This document shows positions 53,454 to 64,000 of a DNA stretch of 64,000 nt, one piece after another; positions within the stretch are counted from its first letter, which is position 1, and each line of letters begins with the position of its first letter. The translations under genes and the position numbers were made by a program. The notes below the pieces were generated by a model that saw only the letters and a list, made by a program, of their open reading frames with translations, did not search any database and was not told the DNA's origin. Source of the DNA: Polycladomyces abyssicola (lineage in GTDB: Bacteria > Bacillota > Bacilli > Thermoactinomycetales > JIR-001); contig NZ_AP024601.1 of NCBI RefSeq assembly GCF_018326425.1, positions 124,001 through 188,000 of the forward strand, given 5' to 3'.

Positions 53454-56400
53454 GTGCTCGATGTCAACAACTTTGAATTTATGAAAATCGGCCTGGCCTC
53501 TCCGGATAAAATTCGCTCCTGGTCTCGTGGTGAGGTAAAGAAGCCGGAAACGATCAACTACCGGACGCTGAAGCCCGAGAAGGAAGGGTTATTCTGCGAG
53601 AAAATCTTCGGTCCGACCAAGGACTGGGAGTGTCATTGCGGCAAATACAAGCGCGTCCGGTATAAAGGCGTCGTCTGCGATCGATGCGGTGTGGAAGTGA
53701 CGCGGTCCAAAGTGCGGCGTGAGCGGATGGGGCACATTGAGCTCGCCGCACCTGTCTCCCACATTTGGTACTTCAAAGGGATCCCCAGCCGTATGGGGTT
53801 GGTTCTGGACATGTCGCCCCGCGCACTGGAGGAAGTGATCTATTTCGCCTCCTACGTGGTGGTGGATCCGGGACCGACACCGCTGGAGAAAAAGCAATTG
53901 CTTTCCGAAAAAGAGTACCGTGCGTATCGTGAGAAGTACGGCAACGCCTTCACGGCGATGATGGGGGCGGAAGCGATCAAGCGCCTCCTGCAGGAGATCG
54001 ATCTGGACAAAGAGGTCGAAGCACTGAAGGAAGAAATCCAAACGGCGCAAGGACAACGCCGTAACCGGGCGATCAAGCGGTTGGAAGTGCTGGAGGCGTT
54101 CCGCAACTCCGGCAACCGGCCTGAGTGGATGATCCTTGACGTGTTGCCGGTCATTCCGCCGGAATTGCGGCCGATGGTCCAGCTGGACGGCGGACGTTTC
54201 GCCACATCCGACCTGAACGACCTGTACCGCCGCGTGATCAACCGGAACAACCGGTTGAAACGGCTGTTGGACCTGGGTGCGCCGGATATCATCGTTCAAA
54301 ACGAGAAGCGGATGCTGCAAGAGGCCGTGGATGCGCTGATCGACAACGGACGCCGCGGCCGTCCGGTGACAGGCCCGGGTAATCGGCCGCTCAAATCTCT
54401 TTCACACATGCTGAAAGGGAAACAAGGGCGGTTCCGTCAAAACCTGCTCGGTAAACGGGTTGACTACTCCGGCCGTTCCGTGATCGTGGTAGGGCCCAAC
54501 CTGAAAATGTATCAGTGCGGCCTGCCGAAGGAAATGGCACTGGAGCTGTTCAAACCGTTCGTGATGAAAGAATTGGTGGCCAAAGGCCTGGCTCACAACA
54601 TCAAAAGCGCGAAACGCAAAGTGGAGCGAGTCCATCCTGAAGTGTGGGACGTTCTGGAAGAAGTGATCAAAGAACATCCCGTCCTGCTGAACCGGGCGCC
54701 GACGTTGCACCGGTTGGGGATTCAGGCGTTTGAGCCGGTCTTGGTGGAAGGACGTGCCATCAAACTGCATCCGCTCGTCTGTACGGCGTACAACGCTGAC
54801 TTCGACGGGGACCAGATGGCCGTACACGTGCCGTTGTCGGCGGAAGCGCAAGCGGAGGCGCGCGTCCTGATGCTGGCGGCACAGAACATCTTGAACCCCA
54901 AAGACGGAAAACCGGTCGTCACGCCGTCACAGGACATGGTGTTGGGGTCGTATTACCTCACGCTTGAAAAAGAGGGCGAAAAAGGCGAAGGCCGCGTCTT
55001 CGCCACGCCGGGTGAAGCGATCAACGCCTATCAACAGGGGTATGTCACCCTGCACTCGCGGATTGCGATTCCGGCGCGGAGCCTGAATAAAACGTCTTTC
55101 ACGGAAAAACAACAAAACGCCTTGTTGGTGACGACGGTCGGGAAGATCATTTTCAACGAGATTTTCCCGAAAGAGTTCCCGTATATCAACGAACCGACCA
55201 AAGCCAACTTGAAAGGCACGCCGGATCGGTACTTCATCTTTGAAAAAGGGGTCAACATTCCGGAGTTCATCCGGCAACTTCCGGATCCCGGTGCAGTGAA
55301 AAAAGGATATCTCGGCACGCTCATCGCCGAGTGCTTCCGCCGGTTCGGCACCACGCAAACCGCGATCATTCTGGACAACATCAAGGAGCTCGGCTTCAAA
55401 TACTCGACCAAGGCCGGGATCACGATGGCGGTGTCCGACGTGGTGGTGCCGGAAGAAAAGCAGGATATCCTGAAAGAAGCGGAAGAAAAGGTACAGGCCG
55501 TGCTGAAGCAGTACCGCCGCGGTCTGATTACGGACGAAGAGCGGTATAACCGGGTGATCTCGATCTGGAGCCAAGCCAAGGACGACATCACGAATATCTT
55601 GATGAAGAAGCTTGGCAAATTCAACCCGATCTACATGATGGCCAACTCAGGTGCGCGGGGGAACGTCTCTCAGATTACCCAGCTCGCTGGAATGCGGGGT
55701 CTGATGGCCAACCCGTCGGGTCGGATCATCGAGTTGCCCATCAAATCCAACTTCCGCGAAGGCTTGACAGTGTTGGAGTACTTCATCTCCACCCACGGGG
55801 CGCGGAAAGGATTGGCGGATACGGCGCTTCGGACCGCGGACTCGGGATACCTCACCCGACGTTTGGTCGACGTGGCGCAAGACGTCATCGTTCGCGAAGA
55901 GGATTGCGGTACGGACAAGGGTCTGACCGTGCGCACGATTCAAGAAGGCAACGAAGTGATCGAGGAACTGTACGACCGGATCGTCGGCCGGTTGGCGTTC
56001 AAAACGATTCGCCATCCGGAAACGGGCGAAGTGATTGTCGAACGCAACCAAATGATCGACGAAGTGATCGCCAGCAAGATTGTCGAGGCCGGCATCAAGG
56101 AAGTGGAAATTCGCTCGGTGCTCACCTGCCGCACCAACCACGGTGTCTGCAAACGTTGTTACGGACGCAACCTGGCACTGGGCACGCAGGTGGAAATCGG
56201 CGAAGCGGTCGGAATCATCGCCGCTCAGTCGATCGGGGAACCGGGTACCCAGTTGACCATGCGGACCTTCCACACCGGCGGTGTGGCCGGCGACGACATC
56301 ACCCAAGGTTTGCCGCGGATTCAAGAGCTGTTTGAAGCGCGCAATCCGAAAGGGCAGGCCGTCATTACCGAAATTGACGGGGAAGTTGTGGACATCCGCG

Positions 56401-57068
56401 AAGTGAAGGATCGCCGCGAAATCGAGATCAAAGGCGACGTGGAGACCAAAGTGTATCAAGTGCCCTTTGGTTCCCGCATCTCCGTGGCTGTCGGCGATAC
56501 CGTGCAGGCGGGCGATGTGCTGACGGAGGGCTCCGTTGATCCGAAAGACCTGCTCCGGATTCGCGGTGTGCTGGGCGTGCAGGAATATCTGCTGGCCGAA
56601 GTACAGAAGGTATACCGGATGCAAGGCGTGGAGATCAACGACAAGCACGTGGAAGTGATGATCCGGCAGATGTTGCGCAAGGTGCGCATCACCGATGCCG
56701 GCGACACCGATCTTTTGCCTGGTTCGTACGTGGATTTGCACGAATACGAAGAAGCCAACAAAAAAGTGCTGTTGAACGGCGGTGAACCCGCTGTTGCGCG
56801 GCCGGTTCTCTTGGGGATCACGAAAGCTTCGCTGGAAACCGAATCGTTCCTGTCGGCGGCTTCGTTCCAAGAGACGACGCGCGTGTTGACGGATGCAGCC
56901 ATCAAGGGCAAAGTCGACCGTTTGCTCGGGCTGAAGGAGAACGTGATCATCGGGAAACTGATCCCGGCGGGTACCGGTATGGCCCGTTACCGCTCCTTGA
57001 AATTGAACATAAAAGGTCAGGGCGCCGAAGAAGGTGCAGATTCCAAGGAAGCCGTCACGGTCGACTGA
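53454..57068 (+). CDS. rpoC: RNA polymerase beta' subunit
   Basis: A 1204-residue protein from GTG 53454, 8 bases after GAGGGAGGAA. The N-terminal zinc finger Cys-His-Cys-Gly ... Cys-Asp-Arg-Cys-Gly is near residues 60-78, and the catalytic magnesium loop Asn-Ala-Asp-Phe-Asp-Gly-Asp-Gln-Met is near 449. The second zinc cluster Cys-Gly-Thr-Asp ... [11 protein letters not shown] is near 810-900. The trigger loop [12 protein letters not shown] is followed by Asp-Ile-Thr-Gln-Gly-Leu-Pro-Arg. Hairpins at 57170-57189 and 57211-57249 follow it without U-tracts. Confidence 0.98.
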   Translation: MLDVNNFEFMKIGLASPDKIRSWSRGEVKKPETINYRTLKPEKEGLFCEKIFGPTKDWECHCGKYKRVRYKGVVCDRCGVEVTRSKVRRERMGHIELAAPVSHIWYFKGIPSRMGLVLDMSPRALEEVIYFASYVVVDPGPTPLEKKQLLSEKEYRAYREKYGNAFTAMMGAEAIKRLLQEIDLDKEVEALKEEIQTAQGQRRNRAIKRLEVLEAFRNSGNRPEWMILDVLPVIPPELRPMVQLDGGRFATSDLNDLYRRVINRNNRLKRLLDLGAPDIIVQNEKRMLQEAVDALIDNGRRGRPVTGPGNRPLKSLSHMLKGKQGRFRQNLLGKRVDYSGRSVIVVGPNLKMYQCGLPKEMALELFKPFVMKELVAKGLAHNIKSAKRKVERVHPEVWDVLEEVIKEHPVLLNRAPTLHRLGIQAFEPVLVEGRAIKLHPLVCTAYNADFDGDQMAVHVPLSAEAQAEARVLMLAAQNILNPKDGKPVVTPSQDMVLGSYYLTLEKEGEKGEGRVFATPGEAINAYQQGYVTLHSRIAIPARSLNKTSFTEKQQNALLVTTVGKIIFNEIFPKEFPYINEPTKANLKGTPDRYFIFEKGVNIPEFIRQLPDPGAVKKGYLGTLIAECFRRFGTTQTAIILDNIKELGFKYSTKAGITMAVSDVVVPEEKQDILKEAEEKVQAVLKQYRRGLITDEERYNRVISIWSQAKDDITNILMKKLGKFNPIYMMANSGARGNVSQITQLAGMRGLMANPSGRIIELPIKSNFREGLTVLEYFISTHGARKGLADTALRTADSGYLTRRLVDVAQDVIVREEDCGTDKGLTVRTIQEGNEVIEELYDRIVGRLAFKTIRHPETGEVIVERNQMIDEVIASKIVEAGIKEVEIRSVLTCRTNHGVCKRCYGRNLALGTQVEIGEAVGIIAAQSIGEPGTQLTMRTFHTGGVAGDDITQGLPRIQELFEARNPKGQAVITEIDGEVVDIREVKDRREIEIKGDVETKVYQVPFGSRISVAVGDTVQAGDVLTEGSVDPKDLLRIRGVLGVQEYLLAEVQKVYRMQGVEINDKHVEVMIRQMLRKVRITDAGDTDLLPGSYVDLHEYEEANKKVLLNGGEPAVARPVLLGITKASLETESFLSAASFQETTRVLTDAAIKGKVDRLLGLKENVIIGKLIPAGTGMARYRSLKLNIKGQGAEEGADSKEAVTVD

Positions 57069-57252
57069 GAGATGTCCGGTTATATGTCGGCATGAAGTCT
57101 CAAATTCTGCAGCGAATCTTTCCCTGGCGAAAGTGGAAACGAGAAAGCAGATTGTCGGCAAAAGTGATGGAGAGGGCGAAAACCCTCTCTCGCTACACGA
57201 CTTGGGGGGATAGGGCGACCCCATGTGGGAAATCGCCCGCCCCATCCCCTTA

Positions 57253-57281
57253 TTGACATCCTCTGATCCAGGTGGTAATAT
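57253..57281 (+). promoter_or_regulatory. promoter of the L7Ae-rpsL-rpsG-fusA unit
   Basis: Perfect TTGACA (57253-57258), 17-base spacer, TAATAT (57276-57281), about 30 bases before the ribosome site. Confidence 0.85.
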
Positions 57282-57323
57282 ATCTCCGTGTGCTTGGTAA
57301 ATTTCACTTTGGAGGGCTTTATA

Positions 57324-57572
57324 GTGCTTTATGAAAAAGTGAAACAAGCGACCAACATGGTGATCGGTACCAAGCAGACCAAAAAAGCGATCGAGCAAGG
57401 AAAAGCACAAGAGGTGATCGTGGCGAAGGATGCCGACGACAAGGTGACGGCCCCCATCATCTCGATGTGCCGTGATCGGGGTATCGCCGTTGTTCATGTC
57501 GATTCCATGCGCGAACTCGGAAAAGCATGTGGAATCGAAGTCGGCGCAGCCGCGGTTGCGATCCTGAAGTAA
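57324..57572 (+). CDS. L7Ae-family kink-turn-binding ribosomal-like protein
   Basis: An 82-residue protein from GTG 57324 behind GGAGG. The fold is shown by Asn-Met-Val-Ile-Gly-Thr-Lys-Gln-Thr-Lys-Lys-Ala-Ile and the later Gly-Lys-Ala-Cys-Gly-Ile-Glu-Val-Gly-Ala-Ala. Bacillus YbxF/RplGB of this family binds K-turn RNA. It is the leading gene of the str operon here, as in most Firmicutes. Confidence 0.92.
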   Translation: MLYEKVKQATNMVIGTKQTKKAIEQGKAQEVIVAKDADDKVTAPIISMCRDRGIAVVHVDSMRELGKACGIEVGAAAVAILK

Positions 57573-57725
57573 ATAAGGAACGACAAGATAGATGACCGCG
57601 TACCGGCGATGGCACGGAACGCGGTTCAATCATGCATGTGAAAGTCGTTCGTGTTCCTTGCTTTTTGATGAGCCGCCCGGCTCTGTGGTCTTGTGAAACA
57701 CCGAATCAAGAGGAGGTGGACCAGG

Positions 57726-58139
57726 ATGCCCACGATTAACCAGCTGGTACGGAAAGGCCGGAAGCAGAAAAAAACCAAATCCAAATCTCCGGCGCTGCAA
57801 TACGGCTACAACAGCTTGCGCAAAGAGTTGATCAAGCAGAGCTCTCCGCAAAAACGGGGCGTCTGCACCCGTGTGGGGACCATGACCCCGAAAAAGCCGA
57901 ACTCAGCACTGCGGAAATACGCCCGTGTGCGCTTGACCAACGGCATCGAAGTGACCGCCTATATTCCGGGAGAGGGTCACAACCTGCAAGAGCACTCCGT
58001 CGTATTGGTGCGCGGCGGACGGGTGAAAGACCTGCCGGGTGTGCGCTACCACATCGTGCGTGGTGCTTTGGATACGGCTGGCGTGCAGAACCGGATGCAG
58101 GGCCGCTCCAAGTACGGGGCCAAACGGCCGAAGAAGTAA
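57726..58139 (+). CDS. rpsL: ribosomal protein S12
   Basis: A 137-residue protein from ATG 57726 behind AGGAGGTG. The decoding-site segment [11 protein letters not shown] and the later [13 protein letters not shown] carry the usual lysines, so a streptomycin-sensitive form is expected. It lies in the 30S decoding centre. Confidence 0.97.
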   Translation: MPTINQLVRKGRKQKKTKSKSPALQYGYNSLRKELIKQSSPQKRGVCTRVGTMTPKKPNSALRKYARVRLTNGIEVTAYIPGEGHNLQEHSVVLVRGGRVKDLPGVRYHIVRGALDTAGVQNRMQGRSKYGAKRPKK

Positions 58140-58174
58140 CGGTTACAGAACCATGATGCAAAGGAGGGATCAGC

Positions 58175-58645
58175 ATGCCTCGTAAGGGACCAGTGCCTCG
58201 CCGTGATGCCCTCCCGGATCCGATTTACAACAGCAAACTGGTGACGCGCTTGATCAACCGGTTGATGTACGACGGGAAGAAGGGGAAGGCACAAAAAATC
58301 CTGTACGAAGCGTTTGATATCATTCGCGAGCGTACGGGCAAAGATCCGATGGAAGTGTTTGAACAAGCCCTGAAAAACGTGATGCCGGTCTTGGAAGTGA
58401 AAGCCCGCCGGGTTGGGGGCGCCAACTACCAAGTGCCGGTGGAAGTGAAACCGGAACGGCGCACGAGCTTGGGGCTGCGTTGGTTGGTCAACTACGCCCG
58501 CCTGCGTGGTGAAAAAACGATGCAGGAGCGTCTGGCCAATGAAATCATGGACGCGGCGAACAACACCGGCGCGGCTGTGAAGAAGAAAGAAGACACGCAC
58601 CGGATGGCGGAAGCCAACCGTGCTTTTGCTCACTACCGCTGGTAA
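58175..58645 (+). CDS. rpsG: ribosomal protein S7
   Basis: A 156-residue protein behind AAAGGAGG. It begins [10 protein letters not shown] and contains [17 protein letters not shown], both typical. S7 nucleates the 30S head and in many bacteria represses the str operon. Length is standard. Confidence 0.97.
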   Translation: MPRKGPVPRRDALPDPIYNSKLVTRLINRLMYDGKKGKAQKILYEAFDIIRERTGKDPMEVFEQALKNVMPVLEVKARRVGGANYQVPVEVKPERRTSLGLRWLVNYARLRGEKTMQERLANEIMDAANNTGAAVKKKEDTHRMAEANRAFAHYRW

Positions 58646-58679
58646 GCGGACTGCTTGAACACGAAAGGAGACATATCCG

Positions 58680-60755
58680 ATGGCACGTGAGTTCTCCTTG
58701 GAGAAAACGCGGAATATCGGGATCATGGCTCACATCGACGCCGGTAAAACCACGACCACTGAGCGGATCTTGTTCTACACCGGCCGTGTGCACAAAATCG
58801 GGGAAGTGCACGAAGGCGCGGCCACCATGGACTGGATGGAACAAGAACAAGAACGCGGGATCACCATCACTTCCGCGGCGACGACCTGCCAGTGGAAAGG
58901 GCACCGGATCAATATTATCGACACTCCGGGTCACGTGGACTTTACGGTCGAAGTGGAACGATCCCTGCGCGTATTGGATGGAGCGGTTGGGGTGTTCTGC
59001 GCCAAGGGTGGCGTGGAGCCGCAATCGGAAACTGTGTGGCGTCAAGCTGACAAATATGGCGTACCGCGGATCGCGTACGTGAACAAAATGGACATCGTCG
59101 GCGCTGACTTCTACGGTGCGGTGGAGCAAATGCGGGATCGCCTGCAAGCCAACGCCGTTCCGATTCAGTTGCCGATTGGTGCCGAAGACACCTTCGAAGG
59201 AATCATCGACCTCGTCAAAAACTGCGCATACTTCTACCTGGATGATCTGGGTACACAGACGGAAGCGCGGGAGATTCCCGACGAGTACAAGGAGAAAGCG
59301 GAAGAATACCGTACCGCTCTCTTGGAAGCCGTCGCGGAGATTGACGAGGAACTAATGATGAAATACCTCGAAGGGGAAGAAATCACCGAAGAGGAAATCG
59401 TGGCCGCTTTGCGGAAAGGTACCTGTGAAGTGAAAATCACTCCGGTACTGTGCGGTTCCTCGTACAAAAACAAAGGGGTTCAAATGCTCCTGGATGCAGT
59501 AGTCGCATATCTGCCGTCTCCGGTGGACGTGCCGGATATTCGCGGCGAACTGCCGGACGGAACGGAAGCGACCCGGAAATCGGGCGACGACGAACCGTTC
59601 GCTGCATTGGCGTTCAAGATCATGTCCGACCCCTACGTCGGAAAACTCACCTTCTTCCGGGTGTATTCGGGTACGCTCAACTCCGGTTCCTACGTGCTGA
59701 ACTCCACCAAAGGGAAGCGTGAACGGATCGGTCGGATCCTGCAAATGCACGCTAACCACCGTGAAGAGATCAGCACCGTGTACGCCGGGGACATCGCGGC
59801 CGCGGTCGGTCTGAAAGACACGACGACCGGGGACACCTTGTGCGATGAAAAACACCCGATTATCCTGGAATCCATGGTCTTCCCGGAACCGGTGATCTCG
59901 ATCGCCATCGAGCCGAAATCTAAAGCGGACCAAGACAAGATGGCGATGGCGCTGGCCAAACTAGCCGAGGAAGATCCGACGTTCCGCACCCATACGGACG
60001 AAGAGACGGGACAAACCATCATCTCCGGTATGGGCGAGCTGCACCTCGACATCATCGTGGACCGTCTGCGCCGCGAGTTCAAAGTGGAAGCCAAAGTTGG
60101 TAAACCGCAAGTGGCTTACAAAGAAACCTTCCGCAAATCGGCCAAAGTGGAAGGGAAATTCATCCGGCAAACGGGTGGACGCGGTCAATACGGTCACGTC
60201 TGGATCGAATTCGAACCGCTGCCGGAAGGCTCCGGTTTCGTATTCGAAAACAAAATCGTCGGTGGTGTGGTGCCGAAAGAATACATCCCGGCCGTACAGG
60301 CGGGGATCGAGGAAGCCATGCAAAATGGCGTGTTGGCCGGATATCCGATGGTGGACATCAAGGCGACCATCTTCGATGGTTCGTACCACGATGTCGACTC
60401 TTCGGAAATGGCCTTCAAGATCGCCGGCTCTCTTGCCCTGAAAGCGGCCAAGGACAAATGTGACCCTGTGCTTCTGGAGCCGATCATGAGAGTGGAAGTG
60501 GTCGTTCCGGAAGAATACATGGGAGACATCATGGGTGACATCAACTCCCGCCGCGGTCGCGTCGAGGGCATGGAAGCACGCGGCGGTGCCCAAGTGATTC
60601 GCGGTATGGTACCGCTGGCCGAAATGTTCGGTTATGCGACCAGCCTGCGGTCCAAAACGCAAGGACGCGGTACCTTCACGATGCAATTCGACCACTATGA
60701 AGAAGTGCCGAAAAACATCGCGGAAGAGATTATCGCGAACAACGCGGGTAAATAA
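58680..60755 (+). CDS. fusA: elongation factor G
   Basis: A 691-residue translational GTPase. G1 is Ala-His-Ile-Asp-Ala-Gly-Lys-Thr-Thr (about 17-25), G3 is Asp-Thr-Pro-Gly-His-Val-Asp-Phe, and G4 is Asn-Lys-Met-Asp. The G2 switch Arg-Gly-Ile-Thr-Ile-Thr-Ser-Ala-Ala is intact. Domains II to V follow with a Gly-rich domain IV (Thr-Gly-Gly-Arg-Gly-Gln-Tyr-Gly-His). It drives translocation. It belongs to the rpsL-rpsG-fusA transcript. Confidence 0.98.
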   Translation: MAREFSLEKTRNIGIMAHIDAGKTTTTERILFYTGRVHKIGEVHEGAATMDWMEQEQERGITITSAATTCQWKGHRINIIDTPGHVDFTVEVERSLRVLDGAVGVFCAKGGVEPQSETVWRQADKYGVPRIAYVNKMDIVGADFYGAVEQMRDRLQANAVPIQLPIGAEDTFEGIIDLVKNCAYFYLDDLGTQTEAREIPDEYKEKAEEYRTALLEAVAEIDEELMMKYLEGEEITEEEIVAALRKGTCEVKITPVLCGSSYKNKGVQMLLDAVVAYLPSPVDVPDIRGELPDGTEATRKSGDDEPFAALAFKIMSDPYVGKLTFFRVYSGTLNSGSYVLNSTKGKRERIGRILQMHANHREEISTVYAGDIAAAVGLKDTTTGDTLCDEKHPIILESMVFPEPVISIAIEPKSKADQDKMAMALAKLAEEDPTFRTHTDEETGQTIISGMGELHLDIIVDRLRREFKVEAKVGKPQVAYKETFRKSAKVEGKFIRQTGGRGQYGHVWIEFEPLPEGSGFVFENKIVGGVVPKEYIPAVQAGIEEAMQNGVLAGYPMVDIKATIFDGSYHDVDSSEMAFKIAGSLALKAAKDKCDPVLLEPIMRVEVVVPEEYMGDIMGDINSRRGRVEGMEARGGAQVIRGMVPLAEMFGYATSLRSKTQGRGTFTMQFDHYEEVPKNIAEEIIANNAGK

Positions 60756-60899
60756 TCTCTCGGTTGTTGACAAGTGTTCACTAAGGCGGAAGCCGTCTCT
60801 GAATGATTCATCCGCGGCTTGGCCGTCGGAGCATCGATCGGGGGACGGCGTTCCGCGGAACCTTTTCGCAATCTGACATGCCTGCGGTGCATCATCATG

Positions 60900-60943
60900 A
60901 AAGTCAGAGGCGAACCTATGTGAATGATTTCGCCTCCGACTTT
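60900..60943 (+). promoter_or_regulatory. long hairpin between fusA and tuf
   Basis: Arms 60900-60914 and 60929-60943 pair at 14 of 15 positions and are followed by CTCACAT. It lies 50 bases before tuf and may be a partial terminator or an mRNA-stabilising element. The rest of the 238-base spacer shows only a TTGACA near 60768 with no matching -10. Confidence 0.45.
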
Positions 60944-60993
60944 CTCACATACATCTAAAAAACATTGGCAAATTTGAAGGAGGATCACGAAAA

Positions 60994-62184
60994 ATGGCCA
61001 AAGCCAAATTTGAGCGTACGAAACCGCACGTCAACATTGGTACGATCGGTCACGTTGACCACGGTAAAACCACGTTGACCGCCGCTATCACCACCGTTTT
61101 GGCGAAAACCGGTGGCGCTGTAGCAACTGCTTACGACCAAATCGACAAAGCTCCGGAAGAAAAAGAACGGGGCATCACGATCTCCACGGCTCACGTGGAA
61201 TATGAAACTGAAAACCGTCACTATGCGCACGTGGACTGCCCGGGTCACGCCGACTACGTGAAAAACATGATCACCGGTGCGGCCCAAATGGACGGTGCGA
61301 TCCTCGTAGTGTCCGCTGCGGACGGTCCGATGCCGCAAACCCGGGAGCACATCCTGCTGTCCCGTCAGGTCGGCGTTCCGTACATCGTTGTGTTCCTGAA
61401 CAAAGTGGACATGGTGGACGACGAAGAGCTGTTAGAACTGGTGGAAATGGAAGTGCGCGACCTGTTGTCCGAGTATGAATTCCCGGGCGACGAAATCCCG
61501 GTTGTGAAAGGTTCCGCTCTGAAAGCGCTGGAAAACCCGGACAGCGAGTGGGCCGACGCCATTCTCGAACTGATGAAAGCCGTGGACGAGTACATCCCGA
61601 CCCCGGAACGCGACAAAGACAAACCGTTCCTGATGCCGGTCGAGGACGTGTTCTCCATCACCGGTCGTGGTACGGTGGCCACCGGTCGTGTGGAACGCGG
61701 TACCATTAAAGTTGGCGACGAAGTGGAAATCGTGGGTCTGGCCGACGAAACCAAGAAAACGGTTGTTACCGGCGTGGAAATGTTCCGCAAGCTGCTGGAT
61801 GTGGCTGAAGCTGGTGACAACATCGGTGCCCTGCTGCGTGGGGTTGACCGGAAAGAAGTTGAACGCGGTCAAGTGTTGGCCAAACCGGGCAGCGTGAACC
61901 CGCACACCAAATTTGAAGCTCAAGTGTACATTCTGACCAAAGAAGAGGGCGGCCGTCACACCCCGTTCTTCAACGGTTATCGTCCGCAGTTCTACTTCCG
62001 GACCACGGACGTGACCGGCGTCATCAAACTGCCGGAAGGCACTGAAATGGTGATGCCTGGTGACAACATCAAAATGGAAGTGGAACTGATCGCTCCGATC
62101 GCGATCGAAGAAGGTACACGTTTCGCGATCCGCGAAGGTGGACGCACCGTGGGTGCCGGTGCCGTGTCCAAAATCCTCGGCTAA
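60994..62184 (+). CDS. tuf: elongation factor Tu
   Basis: A 396-residue GTPase behind GAAGGAGG. G1 is Gly-His-Val-Asp-His-Gly-Lys-Thr-Thr (about 18-26), the switch is Arg-Gly-Ile-Thr-Ile-Ser-Thr-Ala-His, G3 is Asp-Cys-Pro-Gly-His-Ala-Asp-Tyr and G4 is Asn-Lys-Val-Asp. All three domains are complete to the usual closing Ala-Val-Ser-Lys-Ile-Leu. It brings aminoacyl-tRNA to the ribosome. Codon use is strongly biased, as expected for a highly expressed gene. It is followed by a terminator. Confidence 0.98.
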   Translation: MAKAKFERTKPHVNIGTIGHVDHGKTTLTAAITTVLAKTGGAVATAYDQIDKAPEEKERGITISTAHVEYETENRHYAHVDCPGHADYVKNMITGAAQMDGAILVVSAADGPMPQTREHILLSRQVGVPYIVVFLNKVDMVDDEELLELVEMEVRDLLSEYEFPGDEIPVVKGSALKALENPDSEWADAILELMKAVDEYIPTPERDKDKPFLMPVEDVFSITGRGTVATGRVERGTIKVGDEVEIVGLADETKKTVVTGVEMFRKLLDVAEAGDNIGALLRGVDRKEVERGQVLAKPGSVNPHTKFEAQVYILTKEEGGRHTPFFNGYRPQFYFRTTDVTGVIKLPEGTEMVMPGDNIKMEVELIAPIAIEEGTRFAIREGGRTVGAGAVSKILG

Positions 62185-62202
62185 TAAGCGTGGAAATGGA
62201 CA

Positions 62203-62234
62203 AACCCTCCGGGAATTTACCCGGAGGGTTTTAT
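62203..62234 (+). terminator. terminator after tuf
   Basis: AACCCTCCGGG (62203-62213) and CCCGGAGGGTT (62220-62230) form an 11-base-pair stem with T-rich tail. Confidence 0.88.
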
Positions 62235-62531
62235 TCTCTTAGTGAGCTCGGCAGGGCTTGGTCAGCCGCTCGCCGATGAAAATATTGCCCCTACGGTTTC
62301 ATCAGAAATCGCTCTGATCCCGCTTTTTTGAGGGCGCGGGGGAGCGGGGCTGAAAAAGATGCGTGCGATATTGAGCAAACAGAACGCAGTATGGTCTACT
62401 AAGCATGTGTGTGGACATTCATAGATTCGAGTAAGCTTGAACGTAGAGTCGCGATTTTCCCACGGTTGATGGGCAATTTAAAATCTCTGACCCCGTAAAA
62501 GAGGAGAACCGGGAAAAAATCACGGTTTTCC
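62235..62531. other. intergenic region tuf to S10 operon
   Basis: No gene, tRNA or repeat family was recognised here. The stretch ends in the S10-operon promoter. A CCCGC/GCGGG pair around 62320-62346 is the only obvious fold. Confidence 0.5.
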
Positions 62532-62998
<467 letters not shown>

Positions 62999-63040
62999 TA
63001 CAGCATCAGAGAGGAAACACGGTGGTAGGAGGTGTGCGAC

Positions 63041-63667
63041 GTGAAAGGGATTCTCGGCAAAAAACTGGGGATGACTCAGGTGTTCACTGCCGATGGTACC
63101 GTGGTGCCGGTTACGGTGATTCAGGCCGGTCCGTGCGTGGTTCTTCAAAAGAAAGAAGAAACCACCGACGGATACGAAGCCATTCAATTGGGCTTTGAAG
63201 ACAAAAAAGAGCATCGGGCCAACAAACCGGAAATCGGCCATGCGAAAAAAGCGAACACGACGCCGAAAAAATTTGTGCGCGAAATCCGCGGCATGAATCC
63301 GGCTGAATACGAAGTGGGCCAAGAAATCAAAGTGGACTTGTTTCAAGAAGGGGAAATCGTGGACGTGACCGGCACGTCGAAAGGGAAAGGGTTTGCCGGT
63401 GCCATCAAGCGGCACAACCAAGCTCGCGGTCCGATGAGCCACGGTTCCCGTTATCATCGGGGTCCTGGTTCCTTGGGTCCGATCGCGCCGAACCGCGTGT
63501 TCAAGGGGCAAACGCTCCCGGGACGCATGGGCGGTGAACGCGTGACGATTCAAAACCTGGAAATCGTAAAAGTGGACACGGACAACAACCTGCTGTTGGT
63601 CAAAGGCTCCATTCCGGGTCCGCGAAACAGCTACGTGATCGTGAAATCCGCGGTAAAAAGCCGGTAA
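63041..63667 (+). CDS. rplC: ribosomal protein L3
   Basis: A 208-residue protein from GTG 63041 behind TAGGAGGTG. It begins [13 protein letters not shown]. The long loop segment [12 protein letters not shown] and Gly-Ser-Leu-Gly-Pro reach the peptidyl-transferase centre. Standard place after rpsJ. Confidence 0.97.
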   Translation: MKGILGKKLGMTQVFTADGTVVPVTVIQAGPCVVLQKKEETTDGYEAIQLGFEDKKEHRANKPEIGHAKKANTTPKKFVREIRGMNPAEYEVGQEIKVDLFQEGEIVDVTGTSKGKGFAGAIKRHNQARGPMSHGSRYHRGPGSLGPIAPNRVFKGQTLPGRMGGERVTIQNLEIVKVDTDNNLLLVKGSIPGPRNSYVIVKSAVKSR

Positions 63668-63694
63668 TGAATGTCAGAGAAGGAGGGAGACGAC

Positions 63695-64000
63695 ATGCCC
63701 AAGGTAGCAGTATACGACATGAACGGCAGCCAAGTGGGGGAAATCGAACTGTCCGAAGCGATCTTCGGCATCGAGCCCAACAAGGCCGTTCTGCATGATG
63801 CCGTTGTGATGCAACAGGCATCTCTGCGCCGGGGGACCCACGCGGTGAAAAACCGTGCAGCCGTACGCGGCGGTGGACGGAAACCCTGGCGGCAAAAAGG
63901 TACCGGGCGCGCGCGTCACGGAAGCATTCGTTCGCCTCTGTGGGTGGGCGGTGGCGTGGTGTTCGGACCGACTCCGCGCAGCTACGCTTACAAATTGCCG
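63695..64000 (+). CDS. rplD: ribosomal protein L4 (partial, runs off the window)
   Basis: The first 102 codons of L4 from ATG 63695 behind AAGGAGGGAG. The segment [22 protein letters not shown] is the extended loop lining the exit tunnel, where macrolide-resistance changes arise; it looks wild type. The C-terminal half lies outside the window. Confidence 0.96.
   Translation, partial: MPKVAVYDMNGSQVGEIELSEAIFGIEPNKAVLHDAVVMQQASLRRGTHAVKNRAAVRGGGRKPWRQKGTGRARHGSIRSPLWVGGGVVFGPTPRSYAYKLP

Noticed and set aside
50975-53557. 860-codon minus-strand frame over rpoB
   Set aside because: Antisense shadow of rpoB, with His/Arg-rich composition and no domain.
55647-57629. 660-codon minus-strand frame over rpoC
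   Set aside because: Antisense shadow of rpoC.

Overview
The window comes from a Gram-positive, endospore-former-type member of the Bacillales. From about 26 kb to the end it carries the conserved Bacillus-type block ctsR-mcsA-mcsB-clpC-radA-disA ... carD-yacL-ispD-ispF-gltX-cysE-cysS-mrnC-rlmB-yacP-sigH-rpmG-secE-nusG-rplKAJL-rpoBC-L7Ae-rpsL-rpsG-fusA-tuf-rpsJ-rplC-rplD in the usual order and all on the + strand. Fairly high GC, many GTG/TTG starts and a salt-bridge-rich protein style suggest a thermophilic lineage such as the Thermoactinomycetaceae. That placement is an inference, not something read from a 16S gene.

Region 1 (1 to about 11.3 kb) is accessory. It opens with the end of a Tad/Flp pilus operon (tadB end, tadC, a Flp-type prepilin, a von Willebrand A lipoprotein and two TadE/TadG-like pseudopilin proteins). 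A visibly AT-richer block follows (3.85-8.46 kb). It encodes two Sec-exported proteins that share a proline-rich N-terminal module. One ends in an SCP1.201/DddA-like cytidine deaminase domain (HAE and PCxxC zinc motifs) and is followed at once by an Imm1-type immunity protein. This is the most interesting locus in the window: a polymorphic-toxin/immunity pair embedded in a Tad pilus island. A Ser/Asp-tailed lipoprotein, a second VWA lipoprotein and a zinc-ribbon protein close the region.

Region 2 (11.4-26.3 kb) is a set of small metabolic and transport units: an SDR oxidoreductase divergent from a MarR-HlyD-EmrB type efflux operon; an SRPBCC protein; a UMF1-type MFS gene with an in-frame TAG near its 3' end; a Ser/Thr pseudokinase; tRNA-Ala(CGC); an ANTAR regulator plus NarK/NasA nitrate transporter preceded by two TnrA/GlnR-type boxes; an M50 metalloprotease; a two-gene ABC exporter with a promoter, operator-like palindrome and leader hairpin; a HAD phosphatase; and MgtC.

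Region 3 (26.3-45 kb) is the stress/isoprenoid/cysteine block. The clp operon has a textbook sigma-A promoter and CtsR box. RadA, DisA (c-di-AMP), PssA, a MazG-like protein, CarD and YacL follow, then the MEP-pathway genes ispD and ispF, gltX, and a Cys T-box in front of cysE-cysS-mrnC. RlmB, YacP and SigH close this block.

Region 4 (45 kb to the end) is the transcription/translation core, with an L10 autoregulatory leader before rplJ-rplL. The window ends inside rplD. Start codons were chosen by Shine-Dalgarno spacing and family length.
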